From: CBDCMJ01 sp965218875
GTDB taxonomy: Bacteria; Chloroflexota; Dehalococcoidia; Lucifugimonadales; UBA3495
Length of the DNA: 64,000 bases
NCBI GenBank assembly: GCA_965218875.1
Contig: OZ244707.1
Location: forward strand, 806,001 to 870,000
Direction: 5' to 3'
The notes under the pieces were generated by a model. The model was not told where the DNA came from. It ran no database searches and saw nothing but the letters and a program-made list of their open reading frames with translations. Below, piece by piece: positions 18,862-27,250 of the stretch; positions within the stretch are counted from its first letter, which is position 1; every line of letters starts with the position of its first letter. The position numbers and the translations under genes were made by a program.

Positions 18862-20016
18862 TTAAATCTGATACTGCTTCAACAGCTGGCGGGCTATCAC
18901 CATCCTCTGCACCTCCGAGGTGCCCTCGTAAATGGTGGTAACCCGGGAGTCCCGGAAAATGCGCTCCACCGGCGAGTCCTTGAAGTACCCCGCGCCGCCG
19001 TGGACCTGGACCGCTTGAGAAGCGACCTGCTGGCACATCTCCGAGGCCATTAGTTTGGCCATGGAGGCCTGGTCCTTGAAGGGCAGGCCGTCGTCCTTCA
19101 GGGTAGCCGCGTTCATGGTGGCTACCCTGGAAGCGTAGACCTGGGTGGCCATGTCGGCCAGCATGAACTGGATGGCTTGATGTTCGGCCAGGGGCTTGCC
19201 AAAGGTCTCCCGCTGCTGGGCATACCGCACCGCCGCCTCCATCGCCCCCTGCCCGATGCCCACGCACTGGGAGGCGATAACGATGCGGCTGGTGTCCAGG
19301 ATGTCCATGGCGTGGCGGAAGCCGTTTCCCTCCTCACCCAGCCGGTTCTCGGCGGGGACCGGGGTGTCCTGGAACACGAGTTCGCAGGTGCTGGAGCCCC
19401 GCATCCCCATCTTCCCGTGCAGCTGGTTGATCTGGAGTCCCGGGGAACTCCTGGGAACAACGAAGGCGCTGATCCCCTTGTGTCCCTTAGACGGGTCCTG
19501 GGTGGCGAAGACTACTATACTATCCGCCTCGGCGGCGTTGGTGATGAAGGTCTTGGAGCCGTTGAGGAAGTAGACGCCGTCCCGTTCCACCGCCGTGGTT
19601 TTCAGGGCGGCGGCGTCGGAGCCGCCGCTGGGCTCGGTCAGGGCCCAGGCCGCAATGTTCTTCCCCGCCGCCAGGGGCGGGACGAACCGCTGCAGTTGTT
19701 CCTCGTTGCCGAAGCGCTGGATGGTGGCGGTGCCCAGAGAGACGTGGGTGAGGAGGCAGACGCTGGCCGAGGCGTCTCCCCGGGCAATCTCGGATATGAG
19801 TATGGCAGTTTGCCGGTACCCGCCGCCGCCGCCGCCGTACTGGGGATCGACGCTGATGCCGGTCAGCCCCAGGGCGGACATCGCCCGCCAGTTCTCCCAG
19901 GAGAATTCCTCTTTCTCGTCGATCTCCCTGGCCCGGGGCGCCAACTCGCGGTCGGCAAAGTCCCGCACCAGGTTTTGGAGCATTTGTTCCTCTTCGGTGA
20001 GGATCAAGTCGGCCAT
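18862..20016 (-). CDS. Acyl-CoA dehydrogenase
   Basis: FAD-dependent enzyme that introduces a double bond in an acyl-CoA; 384 residues. FAD/substrate loops ALTEPSGGSDAAALKTTA near residue 125 and the catalytic glutamate region YEGTSEVQRMVIARQLLKQY at the C-terminus are present. The catalytic base sits in YEGTSE, as in short-chain and butyryl-CoA dehydrogenases. Its place among the methylmalonyl-CoA genes suggests a substrate that ends in propionyl-CoA, such as a branched or odd-chain acyl-CoA; the exact substrate is not clear. Confidence 0.92.
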   Translation of the reverse strand: MADLILTEEEQMLQNLVRDFADRELAPRAREIDEKEEFSWENWRAMSALGLTGISVDPQYGGGGGGYRQTAILISEIARGDASASVCLLTHVSLGTATIQRFGNEEQLQRFVPPLAAGKNIAAWALTEPSGGSDAAALKTTAVERDGVYFLNGSKTFITNAAEADSIVVFATQDPSKGHKGISAFVVPRSSPGLQINQLHGKMGMRGSSTCELVFQDTPVPAENRLGEEGNGFRHAMDILDTSRIVIASQCVGIGQGAMEAAVRYAQQRETFGKPLAEHQAIQFMLADMATQVYASRVATMNAATLKDDGLPFKDQASMAKLMASEMCQQVASQAVQVHGGAGYFKDSPVERIFRDSRVTTIYEGTSEVQRMVIARQLLKQYQI

Positions 20017-20134
20017 CTTGGAAGCCTCCCGCTGATGTACTTATGTATCCGGGCTGCCGGTCTTTCACCCGGGTCCCCCTCTAAGAAGGAGGAGGCCCGG
20101 CGGGCCGGTCTGCCGGGCTGGTCTACGGGCTGGT

Positions 20135-21793
20135 CTATAGGGACGTTAGTCCCTGTTCCTCGCCGAACACCTCCCGGAACACTTGGCAAATCTCCCCCAG
20201 GGTGCAGTAGCTCTCGACGCACTCCAATATGGCCGGGACCGTGTTGTCCGTTCCCCGGGCCACCTCGGCCAACCGACCGAGAGCGGCTTCGGCCTGGGCG
20301 CCGTCCCGCTCCCTCCTCAGCCGCTGCAACCGCTGGGCCTGGTCTTGGGCCGCCTGGGGGTCCACCCGGAGCAGGGCGTCGATGGGCGGCTCGCTGGCGG
20401 CAAACCGGTTCACTCCCACCACGGTGCGCTCTCCGCTCTCCACCTCCCGGCGGTGCTGGTAAGCGGCGTCGCCGATCTCCCTGACCTGAAATCCCCGCTC
20501 TATGGCGGCCACCGCTCCCCCCATGCGGTCTATCGTCTCGATGTACTGCAGCGCCTGGCTCTCCAGCTCATCGGTGAGGCTTTCCACGTAGTAGGAGCCG
20601 CCCAACGGGTCCACAACGTCGGCGGCCCCGGTCTCATAGGCCAGGATCTGCTGGGTCCGCAGCGATAGCTGGGCCGATTCCTCTGTGGGCAGGGCCAGGG
20701 CCTCGTCCCGGGAGTTAACGTGCAGGGACTGGGACCCGCCCAGGACCGCGGCCAGGGCCTGGATGGCGGAACGAATGACGTTGTTGTCCGGCTGCTGAGC
20801 GGTCAACGTCACCCCCGCGGTCTGAGTATGGAAGCGCAGCATCATCGAGCGGGGGTCCTGGGCGCCAAAGCGGTCCTTGGCTATGCGGGCCCACATGCGC
20901 CGCGCCGCGCGGAATTTGGCCACTTCCTCGAACAGGTTGTTCTGGGCCACGAAGAAGAAGGAGACCCGGGGGGCGAAGTCGTCCACCCTCAGTCCCGCGT
21001 CGACGGCGGCCTGCAGGTAGGCGATGGCGTTGGAGAAGGTGAAGGCCAGTTCCTGCACCGCGGTGGCGCCCGCCTCCCGCATGTGGTAGCCGCTGACGCT
21101 GATGGTGTTCCAGCGGGGGGCCTCCGTCTCGCAGAACTTGAACACGTCGACCACCAGTCGCATCGAGGGGCGAGGCGGGTAGGCGTAGGTCCCCCGGGCA
21201 ATGTACTCCTTGAGTATGTCGTTCTGGATGGTGCCGTTGAGCCGCTCCGGGCCGACCCCCTGGCGCTTGGCCGCGGCAATGTATAGGCACAAAAGGATGG
21301 ACGCCGTGGCGTTAATGGTCATAGAGGTGCTGACCCGGTCCAGGGGGATTCCCCGGAACAGCATCTCTATGTCCTGGAGGCTGCAGATGGGGACGCCCAC
21401 CTTGCCCACCTCTCCCCTGGCCGCGGGATGGTCCGAGTCGTAACCTATCTGGGTGGGCAGGTCGAAGGCGACCGACAGGCCGGTCTGCCCCTGCTCCAGC
21501 AAGTAGTGGTAGCGTTGGTTGGTGTCCTCCGCCGTGGCGTAGCCGGAGTACTGGCGCATGGTCCAGACCCGGCCGCGGTAGGTGTTGGGCTGGACGCCCC
21601 GGGTATAAGGAAACTCCCCGGGAAAGCCCAGGTCGCGGAGATACCCGGGGCCGGCCTCGTGGTCGCCGGGGCCGTACAGCGGGTCGATGTCGATGCTGCT
21701 GTCGGTGAGAAACCTCTCCCTGCGCTCGGGATATTTCTCTATCGCCGGCCTCAGGGTTTCCTCCAGCCACTGTTCCTTGCTATCGCTGGGCAT
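20135..21793 (-). CDS. Methylmalonyl-CoA mutase, catalytic subunit
   Basis: A 552-residue TIM-barrel chain of the mutase, without the B12 domain, which is the separate gene at 17739-18155. Recognisable pieces are PYTRGVQPNTYRGRVWTMRQ near residue 60, QYSGYATAEDTN, the substrate-binding SVSGYHMREAGATAVQE, and FHTQTAGVTLTAQQP near residue 345. The C-terminal helices are normal. It is the first gene of the cluster. A TATACA at 21833-21838 on the minus strand may be its -10 box. Confidence 0.94.
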   Translation of the reverse strand: MPSDSKEQWLEETLRPAIEKYPERRERFLTDSSIDIDPLYGPGDHEAGPGYLRDLGFPGEFPYTRGVQPNTYRGRVWTMRQYSGYATAEDTNQRYHYLLEQGQTGLSVAFDLPTQIGYDSDHPAARGEVGKVGVPICSLQDIEMLFRGIPLDRVSTSMTINATASILLCLYIAAAKRQGVGPERLNGTIQNDILKEYIARGTYAYPPRPSMRLVVDVFKFCETEAPRWNTISVSGYHMREAGATAVQELAFTFSNAIAYLQAAVDAGLRVDDFAPRVSFFFVAQNNLFEEVAKFRAARRMWARIAKDRFGAQDPRSMMLRFHTQTAGVTLTAQQPDNNVIRSAIQALAAVLGGSQSLHVNSRDEALALPTEESAQLSLRTQQILAYETGAADVVDPLGGSYYVESLTDELESQALQYIETIDRMGGAVAAIERGFQVREIGDAAYQHRREVESGERTVVGVNRFAASEPPIDALLRVDPQAAQDQAQRLQRLRRERDGAQAEAALGRLAEVARGTDNTVPAILECVESYCTLGEICQVFREVFGEEQGLTSL

Positions 21794-21921
21794 TCCTGCC
21801 TCCCGGCACTCTTACCCTGCACACTACACTTTTGTATAGTTGGGACTGGCCCAATTGTACCGTCCCGGCGGGCCTGGCTCAACCGGCCGAAGATTGACAC
21901 GAGGGCAATCGCGCCTTAAGT

Positions 21922-22044
21922 CAATGTCATGCTGAGCGCAGTCGAAGCATCTGAAATCCTAGACTTCATGCACGGACGGGAATCAGTAACCGTTATAAAA
22001 GGAAGGATTTTAGACCCTTCGGCAGGCTCAGGGTGACATGATTG
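21922..22044. repeat. Palindromic intergenic repeat
   Basis: The ends form an imperfect inverted repeat (tgtcatgctgagc against gctcagggtgaca), with an inner pair gaaatcct / aggatttt. The same kind of element, with gtcattccgagc and cttcggcaggc, recurs at about 62970-63040. It is a short non-coding hairpin element. The rest of 22045-22340 holds nothing I can identify. Confidence 0.6.
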
Positions 22045-22340
22045 TGGCTCAGGGCGATGCTCACGTAGGGGTGAGCGACAGAATGGGTTTAAGACGCGAT
22101 TGCCCTGGGATCGACGCGAGCCGGGGAACCATGAGGTGGCAACCACTCGCCGTTAGGGAGACTTATGGACCGTCACACCGCCAGGCGCCGCCGAACCGGA
22201 TATCGAAGGCGGCGGTACTCGCCGGGGCACGCCCTTTGCTTCCTGCATCCGGTTGTGCACGAGGCGGCGGCGCCTGCCGGGGCACCCCCTCAAGTCTAAA
22301 CAGTTGCTGAGGCGTCGTGGCGCGGGAATTTTGCGGCGGT

Positions 22341-22346
22341 TATAAT
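22341..22346 (+). promoter_or_regulatory. -10 box of tRNA-Gly
   Basis: A perfect TATAAT lies 21 nt before the tRNA. No good -35 is present at the usual distance. Confidence 0.5.
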
Positions 22347-22367
22347 TGAGGCGCAGCCAACTCTGCG

Positions 22368-22441
22368 GCGGGTGTAGCTCAGTGGTAGAGCTCTAGCCTT
22401 CCAAGCTAGCTACGTGGGTTCAATTCCCATCACCCGCTCCA
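22368..22441 (+). tRNA. tRNA-Gly (TCC)
   Basis: A complete cloverleaf. Acceptor stem GCGGGTG pairs with CACCCGC. The D arm is GCTC...GAGC. The anticodon stem CTAGC/GCTAG encloses loop CTTCCAA with anticodon TCC, and the T arm is GTGGG/CCCAT. CCA is encoded at 22439-22441. It decodes GGA (and GGG by wobble). Confidence 0.97.
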
Positions 22442-22525
22442 TCTCTCCCCTAGCAGGCAATGAAGACGTGATCTCCGTCGAGGCCCCCCCTTGCTCACGC
22501 CGCACCTCGTCCGCCCTCCGGGAGG

Positions 22526-22990
22526 CTAAGCCCGGGCGGCAACCCGGCGGGCCGCCTCCAACACCTCTGCTTCTTCGAGCGCGATGAACAGCTCGCCGTT
22601 CTCGTTGGTCTGGAAGGACGAACCGGCGTGGAACTCTTGCACCAACCCGGCCATGACCTCCCGGCGCGGCCCTTCCTCCTCGGGAAGGAAGTCATCCCCG
22701 GCGGCGTTCAGATGGCGTTCGATTTCCTCGGCGATTATCTCCTCTTCCACCGTGCGCCGCTGGATCTCGCCGATGTGCTTGAGGTGGCCGCCCAAGTAGC
22801 ACCCGCCGAAGTACATGATCTCGGACGGGCGGCCCTCATAGTCCGCCTCCCCCTGGTACTTGGGCTCCAGCTCGTGCTCCGCCAGGTAGTCCTTTATGCG
22901 GCGGTCTTCCCCGTCGGGCTTTTCCAGGTCGTAAATCAGGTGGACGCTGTACATGGAGATGCCGGAGGGTTCCACTTTGATGAACACCAT
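22526..22990 (-). CDS. Conserved-looking hypothetical protein
   Basis: 154 residues, not recognised. The middle is rich in charged residues (EEEIIAEEIERHL, then EEEGPRREVMAGLVQEF). A Gly/Tyr-rich stretch (EIMYFGGCYLGGHLKHIGE) may be a fold core. There is no signal peptide or membrane segment, so it is probably cytosolic. An internal Met at residue 13 (MYSVHLIYDLEK) is an alternative start. It lies 51 nt downstream of the ketopantoate reductase-like gene on the same strand and may share its transcript. Confidence 0.6.
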   Translation of the reverse strand: MVFIKVEPSGISMYSVHLIYDLEKPDGEDRRIKDYLAEHELEPKYQGEADYEGRPSEIMYFGGCYLGGHLKHIGEIQRRTVEEEIIAEEIERHLNAAGDDFLPEEEGPRREVMAGLVQEFHAGSSFQTNENGELFIALEEAEVLEAARRVAARA

Positions 22991-23041
22991 GCTCTCATCC
23001 TCTACTGCGCGGCCTCGGTTACGCCCCGGCAGTCCCGGCGT

Positions 23042-24091
23042 TCAGCCGGCGGCAGCCTCCAGGACCCGGTCCACCAGGGATGGGCCGGGCGACAGGGAGC
23101 CGTCGTCTACGCCATGCATGGCGTCCACGATGGCGTCGTTGAAGGGGGTCGGCACCGCCACCTCCCGTCCCTTGACTGAGACCAGCCCGTTCATGTAATC
23201 GATTTCCGAGCGGCGCCCCTTCTTGACGTCCTGGGCCATGGAGGCCAACCAGTTGACCCTTCCGCCGCGAGTGCTGAGGTAGTCGTCCAACTCCTCGAAC
23301 ACGTCGCCCCGGTCTGCTTCGGCCCAGGTTGCCGCCGGCTTGCCGTTGACGTCCACAACGTTCAAACCCAGGGCCAGGCCCACCTTGGTCCCCTCTTTGG
23401 CCAGGTGAATTCGAATCATCCGGCACCGGGGGTCCTGGGCCAGGTCCTGGGACCCCAACCCCGACATGGCGGATATGGCGTTGCCCATGGAGTTCTGGCA
23501 AAGCTTGGACCACCGTTCCCCCCAGAGGTTGCCGGTGGCGTAGGCGCCGTCGATGCAGTCCAGGAGTCCGGCGACCTTTTCGACCCTGGGCGTAACCCGG
23601 CCGTCCTGCTCTCCCACCCGAAACACGTGGTGCCCGGCGTCGCGGCCCACGGAGCCGCCCCTGGTCACGTGTCCCGGTTCCCACAGGGCCACCTCGATGT
23701 GGGAGGCGACGCACCCCATTTGGCGCTCGTTGCCGACTATGGCGCCGATGACCGGGTCGTTCCAGCAGTTCTGCAGCGACACGAAGAAGCCCTCGGGCTT
23801 CACGTAGCGCTTCACGAAGTGGGTGGCCCACTCGGTGTCGTAGGACTTGACGGAGATGATGGCGTAGTCGAAGGGGTCTGTTATCCCCTGCGCGTCGGTG
23901 AGATGCAGCGCCCGCACGGGCACGGTGAAATCGCCCTGGCTGCCGCTGGCCCTCAAGCCCTCCCGCCGCATGGCCTCCACGTGCTCCGGCCACATGTCTA
24001 TGAAGGTCACGTCCTCCCCCTCGCGGGTCAGGAACGCCCCCACGTAAGACCCCAGGGCCCCCGCTCCTATGATGCCGATTCTATCGCCCAC
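23042..24091 (-). CDS. 2-dehydropantoate 2-reductase (ketopantoate reductase) family protein
   Basis: NADP-dependent reductase of the PanE/ApbA fold; 349 residues. The Rossmann loop GIIGAGALGSYVGAFL is at the N-terminus, and the family's lysine segment IISVKSYDTEWA is near residue 78. The C-terminal helical domain includes QNSMGNAISAMSGLG and EIDYMNGLV, which matches the PanE 'E-x-D-x-x-N-G' motif. No pantothenate gene is adjacent, and many Chloroflexota carry several such paralogues, so the true substrate may be another 2-oxo acid. Confidence 0.8.
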   Translation of the reverse strand: MGDRIGIIGAGALGSYVGAFLTREGEDVTFIDMWPEHVEAMRREGLRASGSQGDFTVPVRALHLTDAQGITDPFDYAIISVKSYDTEWATHFVKRYVKPEGFFVSLQNCWNDPVIGAIVGNERQMGCVASHIEVALWEPGHVTRGGSVGRDAGHHVFRVGEQDGRVTPRVEKVAGLLDCIDGAYATGNLWGERWSKLCQNSMGNAISAMSGLGSQDLAQDPRCRMIRIHLAKEGTKVGLALGLNVVDVNGKPAATWAEADRGDVFEELDDYLSTRGGRVNWLASMAQDVKKGRRSEIDYMNGLVSVKGREVAVPTPFNDAIVDAMHGVDDGSLSPGPSLVDRVLEAAAG

Positions 24092-24189
24092 GGGCTGGTC
24101 CTCCTGTTAAGACTGCCTGGCCCTGGCCGCATGAGAACATACTAGGGGAGCCGACGCTGAGTAGCAAGGGCCTCGGTCGTAGGGGACGG

Positions 24190-24847
24190 CCGTCACATTT
24201 TTGCGGAGTCGGTAGTCCGTGCCGTAGCCGCAGCGGACGCACCTGCCTCCGGGCAGAAGGTTCACCCGTAGGGGCGAAAAATCTTTCGCCCCTACCGCTA
24301 GGCGGCGCCATCGCGCGAAAAACTGACGGACACCCGGCCGTAGGAGACGGCCGGCGCCCATGTGACTCAAGCGCCGGCGGCTCTCCCGGGCAGGGTCATT
24401 TAGTTGTCGGCCTCTAAACTTCGCCCTCACCATCAAAATAGACCGTGGCCGTCACATTTTCGCGGAGTCGGCAGCCCGCGCCGTAGCCGCAGCGGACGCA
24501 CCTGCCTCCGGGCAGAAGGTTCACCCGTAGGGGCGAAAAATCTTTCGCCCCTACCGCTAGGCGGCGCCATCGCGCGAAAAACTGACGGACACCCGGCCGT
24601 AGGAGACGGCCGGCGCCCATGTGACTCAAGCGCCGGCGGCTCTCCCGGGCAGGGTCATTTAGTTGTCGGCCTCTAAACTTCGCCCTCACCATCAAAATAG
24701 ACCGTGGCCGTCACATTTTTGCGGAGTCGGTAGTCCGCGCCGTAGCCGCAGCGGACGCACCTGCCTCCGGGCAGAAGGTTCACCCGTAGGGGCGAAAAAT
24801 CTTTCGCCCCCACCGCTAGGCGGCGCCATCGTGCGAAAATCCGACGG
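24190..24847. repeat. Tandem 259-bp repeat made of MITE-like units (family B)
   Basis: Three 140-bp units lie at 24190-24329, 24449-24588 and 24708-24847, spaced by two near-identical 119-bp spacers. Each unit starts CCGTCACATTTTTGCGG or close to it and ends CGCGCGAAAAACTGACGG or close to it, so the ends are imperfect inverted repeats of about 18 bp. The centre holds a 12-bp palindrome, GTAGGGGCGAAA / TTTCGCCCCTAC. Further copies are at 51779-51914 and, partial, inside the genes at 50996-51415 and 63504-63923. There is no coding content. Confidence 0.85.
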
Positions 24848-25190
24848 GAGCACCCACCCCTGTCATTCCGCGGCCGCGAAGCGGCGAGGAATCTACAATG
24901 CATAGCTGCCAGCCCGGGCCGCTGGTGATGGGCCGCTCTGCGTTCCCCCATCTTCATCCGCATACGTGGACTTCACAAGGCCATTAGTAATTCTGAGCCT
25001 GCCGAGGAATCTCAGCCGCCGTGGAGAGACCCTTCACTTCGTTTAAGGTGACAGCTAAGAGACCTCCCTCGCCCAAAACTACCGACACTTCCCTCTTGCC
25101 ATTTCCGATGACCACTCTCTACCCTGTTCATAGGCAGCCAATAACGCCCTGCCAAATCCAACAAACCGCCACTGAGGCCCATGGCTCGAA
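24848..25190. repeat. Left part of composite repeat, copy 1
   Basis: This non-coding stretch matches, in inverted orientation, the DNA at about 51416-51778: gaatctacaatgcatagctg against gaatctaaaatgcatggctg, and later cgacacttccctcttgcca against cgacacttcccccttgcca. It contains a hairpin of the tgtcattccgcgg type. It links the family B element to the HTH gene, so element and genes were duplicated together. Confidence 0.75.
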
Positions 25191-25601
25191 ATGGCTCACA
25201 ATGCCCCTGAAATAAAAAACCCCGGCCTCTCCTCGCGCCAACAATCGGCCCTCCCCATACTCGCCGCCGCCCCCTCCATCGCCCAGGCCGCCCGCGTCTC
25301 CAAGGTGGGCCGCCGCACCTTGCACCGCTGGCTCCAGGACCCCGAATTCCGCGACCAGCTTGCCCAACTGCAGCGCGAGTCCGCCGAGCTTGCCAAAGGC
25401 TGCCTCCACAGCCTCGCCTTTCAAGCCGTCGTTTGCCTCGGCGACCTCCTGGAGAGTCCGAACCCGGAAATCCGCCTCCGCGCCGTCCGCGCCATCCTCA
25501 GCTGCTCGACCAAGTTTGGCGAAATCCAGGAGTTGCACGACCAAGTCCAGGCCTTGGAGGCCACCCTGCCCCTCTGGAACGCCCAGCGGAAATCCATGTA
25601 A
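25191..25601 (+). CDS. Small helix-turn-helix protein, cassette copy 1 (intact)
   Basis: 136 residues. The N-terminal half reads LTPKQ-type (LSSRQQSALPILAAAPSI, then AQAARVSKVGRRTLHRWLQD), an HTH resembling phage terminase small subunits and related Chloroflexota repeat proteins. The C-terminal half is helical (EIRLRAVRAIL, HDQVQALEATLPLW) and may oligomerise. The frame stays open from just after the conserved left repeat. This is the only one of three copies with an intact HTH. Its last codons abut a family A MITE that supplies the TAA stop. There is no phage gene nearby, so a terminase role is not supported. Confidence 0.65.
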   Translation: MAHNAPEIKNPGLSSRQQSALPILAAAPSIAQAARVSKVGRRTLHRWLQDPEFRDQLAQLQRESAELAKGCLHSLAFQAVVCLGDLLESPNPEIRLRAVRAILSCSTKFGEIQELHDQVQALEATLPLWNAQRKSM

Positions 25602-25732
25602 CTGTTCAGACTCGATGTGTATCCGTTCGTCCTGAGCGAAGCGAAGTGGAGCCGTAGGCGGAACGAAGCGCAGTCGAAGGGGCCTGTCCTGAGCCTGTCG
25701 AAGGACCTGTCCCCCTTAAGTCTGAACAGTTG
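25599..25732. mobile_element. MITE-like element, family A
   Basis: Ends are TAACTGTTCAGACT and AGTCTGAACAGTTG, inverted repeats of 14 bp with one mismatch. The interior carries the common ccgttcgtcctgagcgaagc and gcctgtcgaagg motifs. Compared with the uninterrupted third copy (gcggaaatccaggtagcctc), it is inserted at the end of the HTH gene; aaatcca is found on both sides. Sister copies lie at 26255-26398 and 50911-50998, where TA flanks both ends, suggesting insertion at TA as for Tc1/IS630-type MITEs. Confidence 0.75.
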
Positions 25733-25826
25733 CAAATCCAGGTAGCCTCAGCCCTTTGCGGGGTGCCCATCCCCATTCGTGGTGAGACCTTCCAACCACC
25801 CAAAACAATCCAACGGAGAAGTCCAT

Positions 25827-26204
25827 ATGAACCTTAGCTCGTTGCGGGCCCGCGTCCGCTCCCTTCGCCGTAAAATGGCCCTGCCCTACGCCCAGGTCAT
25901 GGTCCAACGCGAGGCCGACGACCTCTGCACACAATGGGCTGTCGCCCAGGCGGATAAACGGCCCACACCCTCCCCCCAGGCCTTCGTCCGCCGGGTCGCC
26001 CAGGCGGGTTTCCATCTCCCGACCTTCGCCGCCGCCGCCCGTTACCTCGAACGCTGCGCCGGGCTCCGCCAGGAGCCCAGCCGGGAGCCCACCCCGGAGC
26101 TCCTCCTTCGCGCCCTCCTCCCCTGGGCCGAGTATCACCCGGGCGTCACTCTCCCTCCCAAACCCCCGGTGTGGCCCAGGGCCATCGCCAGGGCCACCGG
26201 ATGA
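25827..26204 (+). CDS. Cassette partner protein, copy 1
   Basis: 125 residues, not recognised. The start is the ATG of MNLSSLRARVRSLRRKM, with GGAGA seven nt upstream; all three copies share this start. The N-terminus is basic and helical. The middle reads QAFVRRVAQAGFHLPTFAA then AARYLERCA, and the tail is proline-rich (LPPKPPVWPRAIARATG). Residues diverge little among the copies at 25827, 50828 and 63423, mostly by substitutions that keep the frame. The stop overlaps the start of a third, truncated frame as ATGA. Confidence 0.6.
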   Translation: MNLSSLRARVRSLRRKMALPYAQVMVQREADDLCTQWAVAQADKRPTPSPQAFVRRVAQAGFHLPTFAAAARYLERCAGLRQEPSREPTPELLLRALLPWAEYHPGVTLPPKPPVWPRAIARATG

Positions 26205-26257
26205 TCCTGGCGCTCGAAGCGCTTCTCCGCCACGTCACGCTGCGCCTGCCGGAGTAA
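26201..26257 (+). pseudogene. Truncated third ORF of the cassette, copy 1
   Basis: Starts at an ATGA overlap with the stop of the preceding gene and reads MILALEALLRHVTLRLPE before a TAA supplied by a family A MITE. The other copies start the same way (MIVALEALLRRVTL at 50466, MIMALEALLHHV at 63061) and then diverge completely. Only about the first 14 codons are conserved, so this is the broken start of a longer gene or the right edge of the repeat. Confidence 0.5.
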
Positions 26258-26398
26258 CTGTTCAGAATCGGTGAGCCCACTGGCACCCAACCGTTCGTCC
26301 TGAGCGCAGCGAAGTGCAGCCGCAGGCGGAACGAAGCGCAGTCGAAGGGCCTGTCCTGAGCTTGTCGAAGGGCCGACCCCCTCAACTCTGAACAGTTA
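26255..26398. mobile_element. MITE-like element, family A
   Basis: Flanked by TA on both sides; the ends are ACTGTTCAGA and TCTGAACAGT. The interior has ccgttcgtcctgagcgcagc and cctgtcctgagcttgtcgaa. It closes the right side of cassette copy 1. It is about 140 bp and non-coding. Confidence 0.75.
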
Positions 26399-26535
26399 CC
26401 TGCCGATGCATCTGACTCCCTTCGGCCACTCTCCGGGCAGCACAATAGGACAATCGAAAGACGCTGCCCCCAAGTCGCCGCGCATTGTATCGCGCCGGGG
26501 GCCATGCTACAGTGGTGACTGCGGGGTGCCGGCGC

Positions 26536-27189
26536 ATGGAGAGCGACCTAAGTAGGCAGAAAAGGAAACTTTTCAGTAGCCTAAGGCGAAATATAAGGTC
26601 AGAATCTGTCATCCGGGCTATGGAGCAGGTCCCCCGGGAGAGATTCGTGCCTCCCGAGGTCCGCCACCGGGCCTACGAGGACCTGCCCGTAGGCATCGGT
26701 GAAGGGCAGACCGTCTCCCAGCCTTACATCGTGGGGCTGATGCTGGAAGCCCTGCGGCTCCGGGGCGACGAAACCGTGCTGGAAGTAGGCGCCGGGAGCG
26801 GCTATCAGGCGGCGGTGCTCTCGCTGTTGGTCCCCCGGGGGCGGGTAGTCGCCGTGGAGCTTCTTCCCAATCTGGCCCGGCAGGCCAGGGAACGCCTAGG
26901 CGAGTTGGGGTACGGCAACGTGACCGTGGTGCAAGCCGGTCCGCGCTTGGGGTGTCCTGACTTAGGGCCCTACGACGCGATCATCGTGGCTGCCGCCTCT
27001 CCCAAGCTCCCGGAGTCGCTGCTCTCCCAACTAGCTGCCGGGGGAAGGATGATCATCCCCGTTGGACCACTGGACAAGCAGGAGTTGGTGCAAGCCGTCC
27101 GCACCGACGAGGGGTTATCCCTGCGCATGATGGGCTCCTGCCGGTTCGTGCCCCTCATCGGCCGGGAGGCATTCCCCAAGTACCGGTGA
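26536..27189 (+). CDS. pcm: Protein-L-isoaspartate O-methyltransferase
   Basis: SAM-dependent repair enzyme for isoaspartyl damage in proteins; 217 residues from the ATG at 26536, which has GGGGTG upstream. Family landmarks are PRERFVPPEVRHRAYEDLP, the active-site GIGEGQTVSQPYIVGLMLEAL, and the SAM loop VLEVGAGSGYQAAVLS. The C-terminal GRMIIPVG is present. It begins a plus-strand run with the sirtuin and the MscS channel. Confidence 0.92.
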   Translation: MESDLSRQKRKLFSSLRRNIRSESVIRAMEQVPRERFVPPEVRHRAYEDLPVGIGEGQTVSQPYIVGLMLEALRLRGDETVLEVGAGSGYQAAVLSLLVPRGRVVAVELLPNLARQARERLGELGYGNVTVVQAGPRLGCPDLGPYDAIIVAAASPKLPESLLSQLAAGGRMIIPVGPLDKQELVQAVRTDEGLSLRMMGSCRFVPLIGREAFPKYR

Positions 27190-27250
27190 AGTTGGTGCCG
27201 GAGGACGTCGCCCCGGGACGCCGCTGATAACGGGTGTCGAAGTATTCCCC

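Noticed and set aside
24107..24695. Several similar 90-codon frames inside the repeat array.
   Set aside because: They are the repeat read in frame (CVRCGYG-type sequence), identical between units and without ribosome sites.
24190..24847. Regularly spaced repeats considered as a CRISPR array.
   Set aside because: The units are 140 bp with inverted ends, the spacers are nearly identical to each other, and no cas gene is present.
25191..25601. Reading the cassette as a prophage packaging module because the HTH resembles terminase small subunits.
   Set aside because: No large terminase, portal, capsid or integrase gene is nearby; only short repeats flank the pair.
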